A stretch of 64,000 nt of DNA from the NCBI RefSeq assembly GCF_008693385.1, contig NZ_CP044067.1, positions 2,275,501 to 2,339,500 on the forward strand. Direction: 5' to 3'. A program made the position numbers and the translations under genes. The stretch's first letter is position 1, and every line of letters begins with the position of its first letter. Below are positions 52,580-61,934 of this stretch, piece by piece. The notes under the pieces were generated by a model that worked only from the letters and a program-made list of their open reading frames with translations, was not told the origin of the DNA and did no database searches. The DNA is from Cupriavidus pauculus (lineage in GTDB: Bacteria > Pseudomonadota > Gammaproteobacteria > Burkholderiales > Burkholderiaceae).

Positions 52580-54304
52580 TCAGCCGTTGCTGTCGGGATG
52601 CCCGGCGCGGCTGTCCACGGCCGGATGGTCGGGATAATGCTGCAGTAGCGCGCTCACAACACCGTTGGTCCAGCCGAAGCCATCCTGCAACGGATACTCG
52701 CCCCCGCTGCCCCCCTCGGCACCATCGCTGTGCCGCTGGAGCCGGTATTTCTCCACCAGCTTGAATTCCCGCGTGTACAGGCTGGCGACCGTCGCGAGCC
52801 AGCGGCTGGCGATGTCGTCGGCCAGCGCGTCGTGGCCATAGTGACGCAGCCCGACCACACCGATCCACTGGAGCGGCGCCCAGCCATTGGGCCGATCCCA
52901 CTGCTGGCCGGACTGGGAGGCGGTCGTCGCCAGCCCGCCGTCCTCGAGCAGCCGCACGGCCACCGCCTCGGCCACGCGCGCGGCCTGTTCCGGGTTGGCC
53001 AGCTGCACGAACAGCGGCATCAGCGTGGCCGCCGAAAGCTGTGGCCGGCGTTCGCCGCGGAGCCAGTCCACGTCGAGGAACGTCCCGGTCGCGTCGTCCC
53101 ACATCGTCATGTTCATCGCCTCGGCGCGACGGGCAGCGGCATCCTTGTAGCGCGTGGCGGCAATGGCATCGCCGGCGGCGGCCGAGAGTTCGGCGAGGTT
53201 GCGCTCGGCGTGCCATAGCAGCGCGTTGAGATCGACGGGCAGGATCGATGTCGTGCGGATCGTCGTGAGATCGGCGCAGGTCGCTCCGTCGGCATCCAGC
53301 GCGTCGCACCAGCGCGAACTGAAGTCCCAGCCCGATTCCGCCGCGGCGCGCAGGTCGCGGAACACGAGGTGCGCCGGCCGTCCGCTGCGCCGCGCGGTCT
53401 CGATGTCCTCCAGATAGGCTTCCTCGCGCGGATGCGCGCGATCGTCCCAGTAGCGATTGAGGATGCGTCCATCGGGCAGCATCACCACGCGGCGATGCGC
53501 GGAGCCGGGCCGCAGGATCGACACGCCATCCATCCAGAACGCATATTCGCGCTGCAGCTGCGGCAGATAGGCGAGTGCGTCCTCGATGCCGTGGACCTCG
53601 AACAGATCGACCATCAGCGTGAACACCGGCGGCTGCGATCGGCTCAGGTAATAGGTGCGCGTGCCGTTGGGAATCAGGCCGTACGTGTCGAGCAGATATG
53701 CGAAGTTGTCCGCCATCGCGCGCATGAGGTCGTAACGGCCGCTCGCGGACAGGCCCAGCATCGTGAAGTACGAGTCCCAGTAATAGAGCTCGCGGAAGCG
53801 TCCGCCGGGAACGACGTAGGGCTTCGGCAGCGGCAGCAGCGAGCACAGGGGCGGATGCTCGCTCGGCTCGCGCGTCAGGATCGGCCAGAGATCATCGATA
53901 TGCTCGCGCAGCGAGCTGTTCGGGTCCGATTCGTAATGGTCGTCGGGCAGTTGCTCGCGCGCGAAATGTGCTTCGACAAAGCGCTGCAGCGAGAAGTCCG
54001 CCCCATCGCGTTGCTCGCGGTAGCGCGCGAGGATGACATCGGGCGGTTCGAGCGGGGCGCAGTCCGGAAACGTCTTGCTGTCGGCAAACAGCCCGCTCGA
54101 CTGGACATCGACGAACAGCTCGGCATAACGTTCCGCGGGCGATACCGCGTCCGCCGAGGCGCAGCCGTGGAGTGTGCGGGGTTCGGGGCACGGCAGGTGC
54201 GTGATCGATGGTGCAAGCGAATGGCAATGCGCGTGGCGCGGCGCGGTGCCGGATGGATGCCCTACGGGATTATTGTTCTGCATAGTTCCAGAGCAGGCCG
54301 CCAT
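52580..54304 (-). CDS. treA: alpha,alpha-trehalase (GH37)
   Basis: 574-residue glycoside hydrolase 37 enzyme that splits trehalose to two glucose molecules. Both family signatures are intact: PGGRFRELYYWDSY near residue 166 and QQWDRPNGWAP near residue 468. No convincing signal peptide is visible (the N-terminus is Asn/Pro/His-rich), so it may be cytosolic, unlike E. coli TreA. The start at 54304 overlaps the end of the SDR gene by 35 bp; an ATG at 54283 is the alternative. Encoded directly after an SDR of glucose-dehydrogenase type. Confidence 0.9.
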   Translation of the reverse strand: MAACSGTMQNNNPVGHPSGTAPRHAHCHSLAPSITHLPCPEPRTLHGCASADAVSPAERYAELFVDVQSSGLFADSKTFPDCAPLEPPDVILARYREQRDGADFSLQRFVEAHFAREQLPDDHYESDPNSSLREHIDDLWPILTREPSEHPPLCSLLPLPKPYVVPGGRFRELYYWDSYFTMLGLSASGRYDLMRAMADNFAYLLDTYGLIPNGTRTYYLSRSQPPVFTLMVDLFEVHGIEDALAYLPQLQREYAFWMDGVSILRPGSAHRRVVMLPDGRILNRYWDDRAHPREEAYLEDIETARRSGRPAHLVFRDLRAAAESGWDFSSRWCDALDADGATCADLTTIRTTSILPVDLNALLWHAERNLAELSAAAGDAIAATRYKDAAARRAEAMNMTMWDDATGTFLDVDWLRGERRPQLSAATLMPLFVQLANPEQAARVAEAVAVRLLEDGGLATTASQSGQQWDRPNGWAPLQWIGVVGLRHYGHDALADDIASRWLATVASLYTREFKLVEKYRLQRHSDGAEGGSGGEYPLQDGFGWTNGVVSALLQHYPDHPAVDSRAGHPDSNG

Positions 54305-55040
54305 CGACGAACAACGTGGTGCCAGTCATATAGGCCGCGTCGTCGCTGGCGAGGAAGGCGGCCAGGCCCGCGACATCGTTGGGCTGGCCAAGTCGGCCGA
54401 GCGGGATGTTGCGCAGCAGCGCATCGAGTTCTTTCGGATCCGACATCAGGTTGCGGTTGATCGGCGTTTCGATGGCGCCGGGCGCGATATTGTTGACCGT
54501 GATGCCTAGCGGAGCGAGCTCGATCGCGAGGTTGCGCATCATCATGCGAAGGCCGCCCTTGCTGGCGCAGTAGCTCGTAAAGTGCGGGAACGGCAGTTCC
54601 TCGTGCACCGAACTGATATTGATGATGCGGCCGCCGGACTGGCCTGCCTGCTGCAGATGCCTGACGAATGCCTGCGTCAGGAAAAACGGTCCCTTGAGGT
54701 TCGTGTCGAGCACGCGATCGTAATCGGCCTCGGACACGTCGGAGAACGGCGCGCGGACTTCGACGCCGGCGTTGTTCACGAGGATGTCGAGCCGGCCGGC
54801 CGCCTGCACGCCTGCCTCGACCATGGCACGGGCGTCGGCCACCTTGCCCACATCGCCACTGACCAGAAACGCGCGGCGCCCGGTTTGCGCGAGTTGCTCG
54901 ATGACCTGCCGCGATTGCGCGTTGTCATGATGCGCGGCGACCACGATGTCCGCGCCTTCCTGCGCGAGCCGCAGTGCGATCGCCTGGCCGATTCCTGCCG
55001 CGGCGCCCGTGATAAGTGCAGTCCTGCCCTGCAGTCGCAT
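54270..55040 (-). CDS. SDR-family oxidoreductase, glucose 1-dehydrogenase-like
   Basis: 256-residue short-chain dehydrogenase. TGAAAGIG (about residues 12-19), NNAGV, the Ser in INISSVHE, Tyr/Lys in YCASKGG and PGAIETPINRNLMSDP are all present. The last segment is typical of glucose 1-dehydrogenase-type SDRs. The ATG at 55040 is chosen for the normal N-terminus R-L-Q-G-R-T-A-L-I-T-G; the frame extends upstream to 55094. It overlaps treA, so it may oxidise the glucose released from trehalose. Confidence 0.84.
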   Translation of the reverse strand: MRLQGRTALITGAAAGIGQAIALRLAQEGADIVVAAHHDNAQSRQVIEQLAQTGRRAFLVSGDVGKVADARAMVEAGVQAAGRLDILVNNAGVEVRAPFSDVSEADYDRVLDTNLKGPFFLTQAFVRHLQQAGQSGGRIINISSVHEELPFPHFTSYCASKGGLRMMMRNLAIELAPLGITVNNIAPGAIETPINRNLMSDPKELDALLRNIPLGRLGQPNDVAGLAAFLASDDAAYMTGTTLFVDGGLLWNYAEQ

Positions 55041-55123
55041 GAAAGCCCTTTCGCATGGAACCCGATCACAGTGAGAGCGACGGATGCCGGGCAAAGTTCA
55101 CGGCGGCGAGTCTGACTCTTCTG

Positions 55124-55669
55124 TCAGCCAAAGCCGCACGGCGTGGGGCCGGGCGGCTCCAGCCCCAGCAGCCGCAGCACCATGGTCGCGGCCTGTTCGA
55201 CGCTGCCCTGGTGGGCGGGCATCACGAGGTGCGCCAGTTCACGATAGATGGGTTCGCGCGCGCGGTACAGCGCCTCGATGCGCGCGCGGGGATTCTCGCC
55301 CTGCAGCAATGGACGATTGCGGTTGCGCCGCGTGCGGCGCCAGACCTCGGCCAGCGAGGCATCGAGGTAGACCACGCGCCCGCGCGTGCGCAGCATTTCG
55401 CGATTCTCTTCCCGTAACACCGCGCCGCCGCCGGTCGCGAGCACGATGCCGCGCTGCCGCGTCAGTTCGTCGAGCATCCGGGTTTCGCGGCGCCGAAACC
55501 CTTCTTCGCCCTCGACCTCGAAGATCGTGGGAATGCGCACGCCGCAACGCGACTCGATCTCGTGATCGGTATCGAAAAACGGCCGTTCGAGCCGGCGCGC
55601 CACCGCACGGCCGATGGTGGTCTTGCCGGCGCCCATGAATCCGATGAGGAAAAGATTGTCGTCGTCCAA
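55124..55669 (-). CDS. aroK: shikimate kinase
   Basis: 181-residue P-loop kinase that phosphorylates shikimate in aromatic amino acid synthesis. Walker A is [11 protein letters not shown] (about residues 9-19), followed by [16 protein letters not shown] and the GGGAV motif, then the RNRPLL lid. The start is a TTG (55669). It is not beside aroB, its usual partner, so it is likely a second copy of the enzyme or recruited for another acid. It lies 83 bp before the SDR-trehalase pair on the same strand. Confidence 0.86.
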   Translation of the reverse strand: MDDDNLFLIGFMGAGKTTIGRAVARRLERPFFDTDHEIESRCGVRIPTIFEVEGEEGFRRRETRMLDELTRQRGIVLATGGGAVLREENREMLRTRGRVVYLDASLAEVWRRTRRNRNRPLLQGENPRARIEALYRAREPIYRELAHLVMPAHQGSVEQAATMVLRLLGLEPPGPTPCGFG

Positions 55670-55808
55670 GATCGTTGTCGCCGCCTGCTGGAGCGACGTG
55701 TCGTGCGCTTTCGCAACGGTATCACGATGGCGTCATGAATCAAGGGGGGAAAACGCAGGCTGTCACCGCCCGGGGCTGGCAATCCGTTTGGCGTAGCTAT
55801 ACGTTGTA

Positions 55809-55820
55809 AGTATCGATACT
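55809..55820. promoter_or_regulatory. 12-bp palindrome before the tannase-family gene
   Basis: AGTATCGATACT, a perfect palindrome in the 263-bp divergent gap between aroK and the tannase-family gene. It lies in the most AT-rich part of that gap, about 110 bp before the latter. Possible operator. Confidence 0.4.
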
Positions 55821-55932
55821 GCTGGATGCATATATTTTACGTGGCACCCTCCCGGTGATACCGTCACGGTCCAAAGCGAAATACCAGTGAAAGCCGGCCA
55901 CTCGACCGGATACACATGGAGGAGACCAGATC

Positions 55933-58617
55933 ATGACCACCGGAACATCCGGCCAGCGGCGCTATGCGTTGCTGGCAGCCGCTTTCGCGGCGACCCTGTT
56001 GCTCGGTGCCTGCGGCGGCGGCGACGACGCGCCCGCCACGGGCTCGACCACGCCGCCGCCCGCGGGCGGTAATCCGTCCGACCCGGGCAACCCCGGTACC
56101 GGCACCGGCAATCCGCCGCCGGCGCTCAGCGCGCAGGAAGCCTGTGCCGCGCTGGCCAGCGTCGCGGTCGGTCCCTCCCAGATCGCGCTCGCCACGGGCG
56201 GCGCCAAGGTAACGGCCGCCACGCTCATCGCGGCCGATGCCACCGGCAACAAGCTCGGCGAATACTGCCAGGTGCGTGGCGCGATCGCGCCCGTGGACGC
56301 CGCCTCGCAGAGCATCAACTTCGCGGTCAACCTGCCGACGCAGTGGAACGGCAAGGGCATCCAGTTCGGCGGCGGCGGTTTCGACGGCACGCTGATCGAC
56401 GGTACCGAGACCGTGCGCTTCGCGCTGCCGGACGATCCCGCGCCGCTTTCGCGCGGCTACGCGACATGGGGCGACGACTCGGGCCACCAGAGCACGAGCA
56501 TCACCGATGGCCGCTTCGCGACCAACGACGAGCAACTGCGCAACTACGGCGGCGACACGCTGAAGAAGACCCACGACGTGGCGCTCGCGCTGATCCAGCA
56601 GCGTTACGGCAAGGCCCCCACGCGCGCGTACTTCCTCGGTACTTCGACCGGCGGCCGCGACGCGCTCAGCTATATCCAGCGCTGGCCGACCGACTACACG
56701 GGCGTGATCGCCAACGAGCCCGCGCTCAACTACACGGGCACGCGCCTCTCCAACGTTGCACTGGGCCGCGCGCTGTACCTCAACGGCGGTGCCGGCTGGC
56801 TCAACCTGAACAAGACGCTGCTCGTGCAGAACGCGGTGATGTCCGCGTGCGACACGCTCGACGGTGTGGCCGACAAGGTCATCAGCAACGTCGAGGGCTG
56901 CCGCCTGAGCTCGATGCAGGTGCTGCAGAGCCTGCAATGTCCGGGCGGTACCGATACCGGCGACACCTGCCTCTCGCTCGCGCAGATCGCGACGGTCAAG
57001 GTCATCGAGCAGCCGCTGCAGCTTACCTATCCGCTCGCCAACGGTGTCACGGTGGCCGGCGGCTACAACATCCTCGAAGGCGCGCTGGTAGCGGGCCCGT
57101 TCACGACGCGCGACCTCGGCACGCGCGCGGTGCCCGGCAATCCGGCCACGACGGCGGACGCCAACATGTACGTGACGGGCGACCAGTGGACCAAGTACTT
57201 CGTCACGCGTAACGCGACGTTCGACACCCTGACGTTCGATCCGGCAAGCCCCGGCAGCTGGACCTCGCGCGTGCAGGATGTGTCCGCGCAGACCGACGCG
57301 ACGAATCCCAATATCGCGCCGTTCCTGTCCAATGGCGGCCGGCTGATCCTGCTGCACGGCCTGGCCGACGAGGTCATCAGCCCCAACTCGACGATTGCAT
57401 GGTTCAAGGCCGTGACGACCACGGTGGGGCAGGCAGCCGTCGATCAGGGCATTCGTTTCTACACGGTCCCGGGCATGGGCCACGGCACCGGCAGCTTCGT
57501 GCCGGCATGGAATTCTCTGACCGCGCTCGAGAACTGGGTCGAGATGGGCGTGGCGCCGGGCACGATGCAGGTCATGGACACCAATGCGGGCACCTATGGC
57601 CGTACGCGTCCGCTGTGCCAGTACCCGGCATGGCCGAAGTTCAAGGGCGCGGGCAGTGCGGACGCCGCGATCAACTACACGTGCGAAGGCGCTTCCGGCG
57701 CGGTGCAGGCCTGTCTGAACATGCCGACGGTGGCTACCACGTGGAAGGGCGGCAACACGAACGGCGAAGAACTGTCCGTGCGCATCGACCCGGCCACGCT
57801 GCGTTACACGGTGACGATCGACGCCAGCCTGCAGCGTCCGGCCGCGACGGTGCGCACCGGCCAGCTTACGCTGCAGAGCGGCTGCACGTACAACAGCGAC
57901 GAGAACGGCGCGCGCTTCACGCTGACCGGCGGCGGTGTGCTTGCCGGCGGTGTGGCACCCGCATCGGGTGGCGGCTTCCTGCCGCTGGTGGCATTCCAGA
58001 ACACGACCTCCGACTACAAGGCCGTGGCGGACATCTACAACGTCAACGGCATCCTGAACACGGGCGGCACGGTATCGGTGGTCAACGGCTCGGCACGCAT
58101 GCGCTCGTCGGCCGCAACGTGGCAGACGTGCAAGGATCCGGTCAACGGGTACATCGTCTATGACGCGGCCTGCGCGACGACGACCAAGGGCTATATCGCG
58201 TGGAACGCCTCGCGCAATGCGTTCGATGCATTCGATACGGGCGCGACCACGGGTACGACCGGCGGAACGGCCATCGGCTCGGTGGTGGGCGGCCTGGTCA
58301 ACGGGACGCCGGTGCCGCTGATCCTGACGCGCAGCGCCACGTCGTTCGGCATGAGCGTCTATGCGAAGCAGACCGCCACGGCCGTGGGCTCGGCGGACGG
58401 CAACTTCCGCATGATGTCGACGGACGGCTCGCAGTTCGCTTCGCAGCTGGCCGGGACGTCGATCACGCGCGACGGCACCGCGGGCACGCTGACGTACAAC
58501 CAGCCCGTGCTCGGCGTGATGACGGCCGGTGGCGGTGTCGCGGCGACCTACCTGAACAACGGCGGCCTGCTGTTCGGCTCGTTCGGCAACAAGTTCGAGA
58601 TCGGGCTGCTGAACTGA
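55933..58617 (+). CDS. tannase/feruloyl-esterase-family lipoprotein
   Basis: 894-residue lipoprotein (lipobox LLGAC, Cys27, then a Pro/Gly/Thr linker). Residues about 50-580 are the tannase/feruloyl esterase domain (PF07519). The catalytic triad is Ser238 in LGTSTGGRDAL, Asp479 in GLADEV and His517 in GMGHGTG. The cysteines that usually neighbour Ser and His (the CS-D-HC disulfide) are Thr237 and Gly518 here. The last 300 residues are an added beta-rich region I cannot assign. GGAGGA precedes the ATG. Expected to cleave aromatic esters outside the inner membrane. Confidence 0.82.
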   Translation: MTTGTSGQRRYALLAAAFAATLLLGACGGGDDAPATGSTTPPPAGGNPSDPGNPGTGTGNPPPALSAQEACAALASVAVGPSQIALATGGAKVTAATLIAADATGNKLGEYCQVRGAIAPVDAASQSINFAVNLPTQWNGKGIQFGGGGFDGTLIDGTETVRFALPDDPAPLSRGYATWGDDSGHQSTSITDGRFATNDEQLRNYGGDTLKKTHDVALALIQQRYGKAPTRAYFLGTSTGGRDALSYIQRWPTDYTGVIANEPALNYTGTRLSNVALGRALYLNGGAGWLNLNKTLLVQNAVMSACDTLDGVADKVISNVEGCRLSSMQVLQSLQCPGGTDTGDTCLSLAQIATVKVIEQPLQLTYPLANGVTVAGGYNILEGALVAGPFTTRDLGTRAVPGNPATTADANMYVTGDQWTKYFVTRNATFDTLTFDPASPGSWTSRVQDVSAQTDATNPNIAPFLSNGGRLILLHGLADEVISPNSTIAWFKAVTTTVGQAAVDQGIRFYTVPGMGHGTGSFVPAWNSLTALENWVEMGVAPGTMQVMDTNAGTYGRTRPLCQYPAWPKFKGAGSADAAINYTCEGASGAVQACLNMPTVATTWKGGNTNGEELSVRIDPATLRYTVTIDASLQRPAATVRTGQLTLQSGCTYNSDENGARFTLTGGGVLAGGVAPASGGGFLPLVAFQNTTSDYKAVADIYNVNGILNTGGTVSVVNGSARMRSSAATWQTCKDPVNGYIVYDAACATTTKGYIAWNASRNAFDAFDTGATTGTTGGTAIGSVVGGLVNGTPVPLILTRSATSFGMSVYAKQTATAVGSADGNFRMMSTDGSQFASQLAGTSITRDGTAGTLTYNQPVLGVMTAGGGVAATYLNNGGLLFGSFGNKFEIGLLN

Positions 58618-58653
58618 ACCCCGTCATCACGATACGTCGCGGAATCGATCTTC

Positions 58654-58678
58654 AAGGGCCCTGCGGGGCCCTTTTTTT
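58654..58678 (+). terminator. rho-independent terminator
   Basis: AAGGGCCC-TGCG-GGGCCCTT hairpin followed by a T-run to 58678, 37 bp after the tannase-family stop. A textbook intrinsic terminator that separates this gene from the next. Confidence 0.92.
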
Positions 58679-58721
58679 ATGACTAGAATGGCACGGCGAT
58701 CCCCACGCTCCGGAGGCCGGC

Positions 58722-59780
58722 ATGAAACGATGCGTTGTGCTGCTGTTCGCAATGGTGTTGGCGTGGCCGGCAACGGCCCTGTCCTGTACGCGGTTCGTCT
58801 ATATCGGCAACGACGGCGACGTGATCACGGCGCGGTCGATGGACTGGAAGTCCGATGTGGCGACCAACCTGTGGATTTTCCCGCGCGGGATGCAGCGCGA
58901 CGGCGCGGCGGGGCCGCGCTCGATACGGTGGACTTCGCGTTACGGCAGCGTGATCGCGTCCGGCTACGACATCTCGACGACGGACGGGCTCAACGAAGCG
59001 GGACTGTCGGTCAACGTGCTGTGGCTCGTCGAATCGAAATACCCGGCCGACGATGGCCGCCGGCCGCTGTTGTCGCTGGCTGCCTGGGGCCAGTACGTGC
59101 TGGACAACTTCGGCACCGTGCGAGAGGCGGTGGCCGCGCTACGCACGGAGCCGTTCACCGTGGTCACCGACAACGTTCCCGGCGAATCGCGCCTGGCGAC
59201 GCTGCATCTGTCGATGTCCGATAGCACGGGCGACAGCGCGATCGTCGAGTACATCGACGGCCGGCAGGTCATCCATCACGACCGCGCGTACCAGGTGATG
59301 ACGAACTCGCCGATCTTCGAAGAGCAGCTTGCGCTCAACACCTACTGGAAGAATATCGGTGGCACGACGTTCCTGCCGGGGACCAATCGCTCGTCGGACC
59401 GCTTTGCGCGCGCGAGCTTCTACGTCAATGCGATTCCGAAGAGCGAGGACCCCGTCGTCGCGCTCGCGAGCGTGTTCAGCGTGATCCGCAACGTGTCGGT
59501 CCCGTTTGGATTGACCACGCCGGACGAGCCCAATATCTCGTCCACGCGCTGGCGTACGGTGGCCGACCACAAGCGGCAGTTGTACTTCTTCGAATCGGCG
59601 TTGACGCCCAATACGTTCTGGGTCGATCTCAAGCGGGTCGATTTCTCGCGCGAGACGGGCAAGGTCATGCGGCTGGATCTGGGGCCGGAGCAGCGCATCG
59701 TCCATGCGGGCGACGCGCTGCGCGACTTCCGGCCGGCGCCGGCGTTCGGGTTCCTTTCGCCGGCGGTCGCGCGTCGCTAG
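58722..59780 (+). CDS. choloylglycine hydrolase-like (linear amide C-N hydrolase)
   Basis: 352-residue Ntn-hydrolase of the conjugated bile acid hydrolase / penicillin V acylase family. The signal peptide ends at Ser21 so that Cys22 (S-C-T-R-F) becomes the N-terminal nucleophile. ITARSMDWKSD carries the conserved Arg and Asp region, and NEAGLSVNVLWL and YQVMTNSP match the family. In Gram-negative bacteria relatives often cleave acyl-homoserine lactones or penicillin V. GGAGG lies six bases before the ATG. Confidence 0.86.
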   Translation: MKRCVVLLFAMVLAWPATALSCTRFVYIGNDGDVITARSMDWKSDVATNLWIFPRGMQRDGAAGPRSIRWTSRYGSVIASGYDISTTDGLNEAGLSVNVLWLVESKYPADDGRRPLLSLAAWGQYVLDNFGTVREAVAALRTEPFTVVTDNVPGESRLATLHLSMSDSTGDSAIVEYIDGRQVIHHDRAYQVMTNSPIFEEQLALNTYWKNIGGTTFLPGTNRSSDRFARASFYVNAIPKSEDPVVALASVFSVIRNVSVPFGLTTPDEPNISSTRWRTVADHKRQLYFFESALTPNTFWVDLKRVDFSRETGKVMRLDLGPEQRIVHAGDALRDFRPAPAFGFLSPAVARR

Positions 59781-61129
59781 AGGCCGAATGGCCAGGTATC
59801 CGGCACGCCCGCGCGTGGCGTGGCGGGGAGCGCCTGCAAGGCGGTGGTCTCGGCGAGCCACAGCCAGGCATCGAACTGATGCGGCAGGACCGTTTCCATG
59901 TAATGGCTCTGGAATTCGGCCTCGGGGCGATAGATCACGCCGATAAAGCGCTGCTGGCGCGGGGCGAGGAGCGCCGCGCGCAGCGCATCGCCTGCCGCGC
60001 CCGGTCCGGTGGCGCCGGCACGCAGGTCGAGCATCGCGCGCGCGAGTCCCGCATCGTGCGCCAGATGCGCGTAGCTGTTCGCGCGCGCGGGGCGCACGGT
60101 CTTGGTCTCCGTGGGACCGTCCCAGTCCGAGGCGGCGGTGACCGTGCCCATGTAGGTATCGAGCCCGATCAGTGCGGCTTGCGTACCGAGTTCTTCGCGG
60201 CACAACTGGCCGAGGCTGATCTCGTTGCGCTCGGTGCCCATCGAGGTCGCGGCCGCGTTGCCGATATGCGAGTTGTGCGCCCAGACGACACCCTTCGATT
60301 TGCTGCCGTGCAGCGTCAGCAGTTGCATCAGCGTCTCGAACATATGGGTGTCGCGCAGGTTCCAGCCTTCGGCCGAGCCTTGATACATGATGCGGTAGTA
60401 CCGTTCGGCCGAGGCGACGAGGCGCGCGTTCTGCGCGGCCTCGAAAAACGCATCGCGATTGGCTTCGGCGTAGTGCAGGCGCTTGTCGAGCAGGTCTCGC
60501 AGCTGCGCCAGTACCGCTCGCTCGCAGGTGTCGAGCGCGCCCGTCATGACCGCGCGGCCATAGGCCGATGGCGCCCTGCGCCACGGATCGAGGCATCCAT
60601 AGCGTTCGCGCGCAAGCGCGGCCGCCGCGGGATCGATCTGGTTGAGGTACGACAGCACGGCGGCCATCGAGGCGCGCATGCTGTAGATATCGAGCCCGTA
60701 GAACGCCACCCGATCGGCGGGGGAACGCTCGGCGTTGATCGCATGCAGCGTGTCGGTCAGTTGCGCGATTTCCGTGTTGCGCCACATCCAGGTGGGAAAG
60801 CGCGAGAACGGACGCGCCTCGTCGCCGCCGGGCACTGCGGGCCGCTGGCGGATATGGCGATCGATGGCGGCGGCATCGGGCCAGTCCGCCTCCACCGCGA
60901 CAAAGTCGAAGCCGTGCCGTGTGACGAGCGCCTCGGTGATGCGGGCGCGCGCGCGATAGAACTCGGCCGTGCCGTGCGTGCTCTCGCCGAGCAGGATCAC
61001 GCGGCAGTCGGCGAATGCATCGATCCATTCGGCAAAGGCGGGGCGGTCGAGATCGGGCAACGGTAGCGCGGCGGCCGCGATCATTTCCGATATGTTACGT
61101 CCAGCGACGCTGCTGAGCCCCTGCGTCAT
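59777..61129 (-). CDS. erythromycin esterase-like protein
   Basis: 450-residue protein of the erythromycin esterase (EreA/EreB-like) family: ILLGESTHGTAEFYRAR with the conserved Glu and His, FDFVAVEADWPDAA, and KGVVWAHNSHIGNAAATSMG. Many members are not resistance enzymes but stand-alone hydrolases of unknown substrate. Its ATG overlaps the PCMT stop (ATGA), so the two are co-translated. It converges on the choloylglycine-hydrolase-like gene with overlapping stops. No signal peptide. Confidence 0.86.
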   Translation of the reverse strand: MTQGLSSVAGRNISEMIAAAALPLPDLDRPAFAEWIDAFADCRVILLGESTHGTAEFYRARARITEALVTRHGFDFVAVEADWPDAAAIDRHIRQRPAVPGGDEARPFSRFPTWMWRNTEIAQLTDTLHAINAERSPADRVAFYGLDIYSMRASMAAVLSYLNQIDPAAAALARERYGCLDPWRRAPSAYGRAVMTGALDTCERAVLAQLRDLLDKRLHYAEANRDAFFEAAQNARLVASAERYYRIMYQGSAEGWNLRDTHMFETLMQLLTLHGSKSKGVVWAHNSHIGNAAATSMGTERNEISLGQLCREELGTQAALIGLDTYMGTVTAASDWDGPTETKTVRPARANSYAHLAHDAGLARAMLDLRAGATGPGAAGDALRAALLAPRQQRFIGVIYRPEAEFQSHYMETVLPHQFDAWLWLAETTALQALPATPRAGVPDTWPFGL

Positions 61130-61800
61130 GGCAGCGTCTCCCGATCGGCGTCGGCCTGCCAGCCTTGCGCGCCGACCAGCGGAACGAAGACCACGGGGCC
61201 GAGATCCTCGCGACGCAGCGTCCCATCGTCATCGCGCGTGATGCGCACGAGTTCCTGGCGGCCGAGCGTATCGCCGAGCGGCATGACCATCGTGCCGTGC
61301 GGCGCGAGCTGGTCGATCCATGCCTCGGGAATGCGCGGACCGCCGGCGGCCGCCACGATCGCGTCGAATGGCGCGGCGTCGGGCCAGCCGAGCGTGCCGT
61401 CGGCCGCGTGGACATCGACGTTGTCCACCGCGAGCGTGTGCAGGCATTCTCGTGCGGCGTCGGCGAGCCGGGGGTGGCGTTCGAGCGTGGTGACGTGGGC
61501 GGCGATGCGCGCCATCACCGCGGCGGCGTAGCCGGAGCCCGCGCCGATTTCGAGCACGCGGCTGACGTGCGTCAGCTGCAGGGCCTCGACCATGCGGGCG
61601 ACGATGTAGGGCTGGGAGATGGTCTGGCCGGCACCGATGCCGAGCGGCGCATCGTCGTACGCGCTATCGACGAGGTCGGCCGCGACGAAACGCTCGCGCG
61701 GCACCTCGTTCATGGCACGCAGCACGGCCGCATCGCGAATGCCGCGGCGTGCCAGTTGCATTTCCACCATGCGGCCACGGCGCTCGCAGAGCGTACTCAT
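61126..61800 (-). CDS. protein-L-isoaspartate O-methyltransferase family
   Basis: 224-residue SAM-dependent methyltransferase. Motif I is VLEIGAGSGYAAAVMA (about residues 83-98), with the PCMT-type upstream segment GAGQTISQPYIVARMVE and MNEVPRERFV. It would repair isoaspartyl residues in aged proteins. Normal length. Translationally coupled to the erythromycin-esterase-like gene. This is probably an extra copy, since the housekeeping pcm usually sits near surE and rpoS. Confidence 0.87.
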   Translation of the reverse strand: MSTLCERRGRMVEMQLARRGIRDAAVLRAMNEVPRERFVAADLVDSAYDDAPLGIGAGQTISQPYIVARMVEALQLTHVSRVLEIGAGSGYAAAVMARIAAHVTTLERHPRLADAARECLHTLAVDNVDVHAADGTLGWPDAAPFDAIVAAAGGPRIPEAWIDQLAPHGTMVMPLGDTLGRQELVRITRDDDGTLRREDLGPVVFVPLVGAQGWQADADRETLP

Positions 61801-61934
61801 GGCATGAGTCTCCTGACGGGGAATGTCCCTTCAGGGGCGCGCAAGATTCCTGCCACCGCGCGGGGCGCAGCGGATGGCCGCCGACGCGGCGCGTTTTGTA
61901 GTTTGGAGGTGCAGGGGTGCAGTTTCTCCCGTCT

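Noticed and set aside
52419..52637. 72-codon plus-strand frame after the long palindrome
   Set aside because: No ribosome site, no recognisable features and it runs into the end of the trehalase gene on the other strand.
55864..57483. 539-codon minus-strand frame opposite the tannase-family gene
   Set aside because: Antisense shadow; the plus-strand gene has a lipobox, triad and ribosome site.
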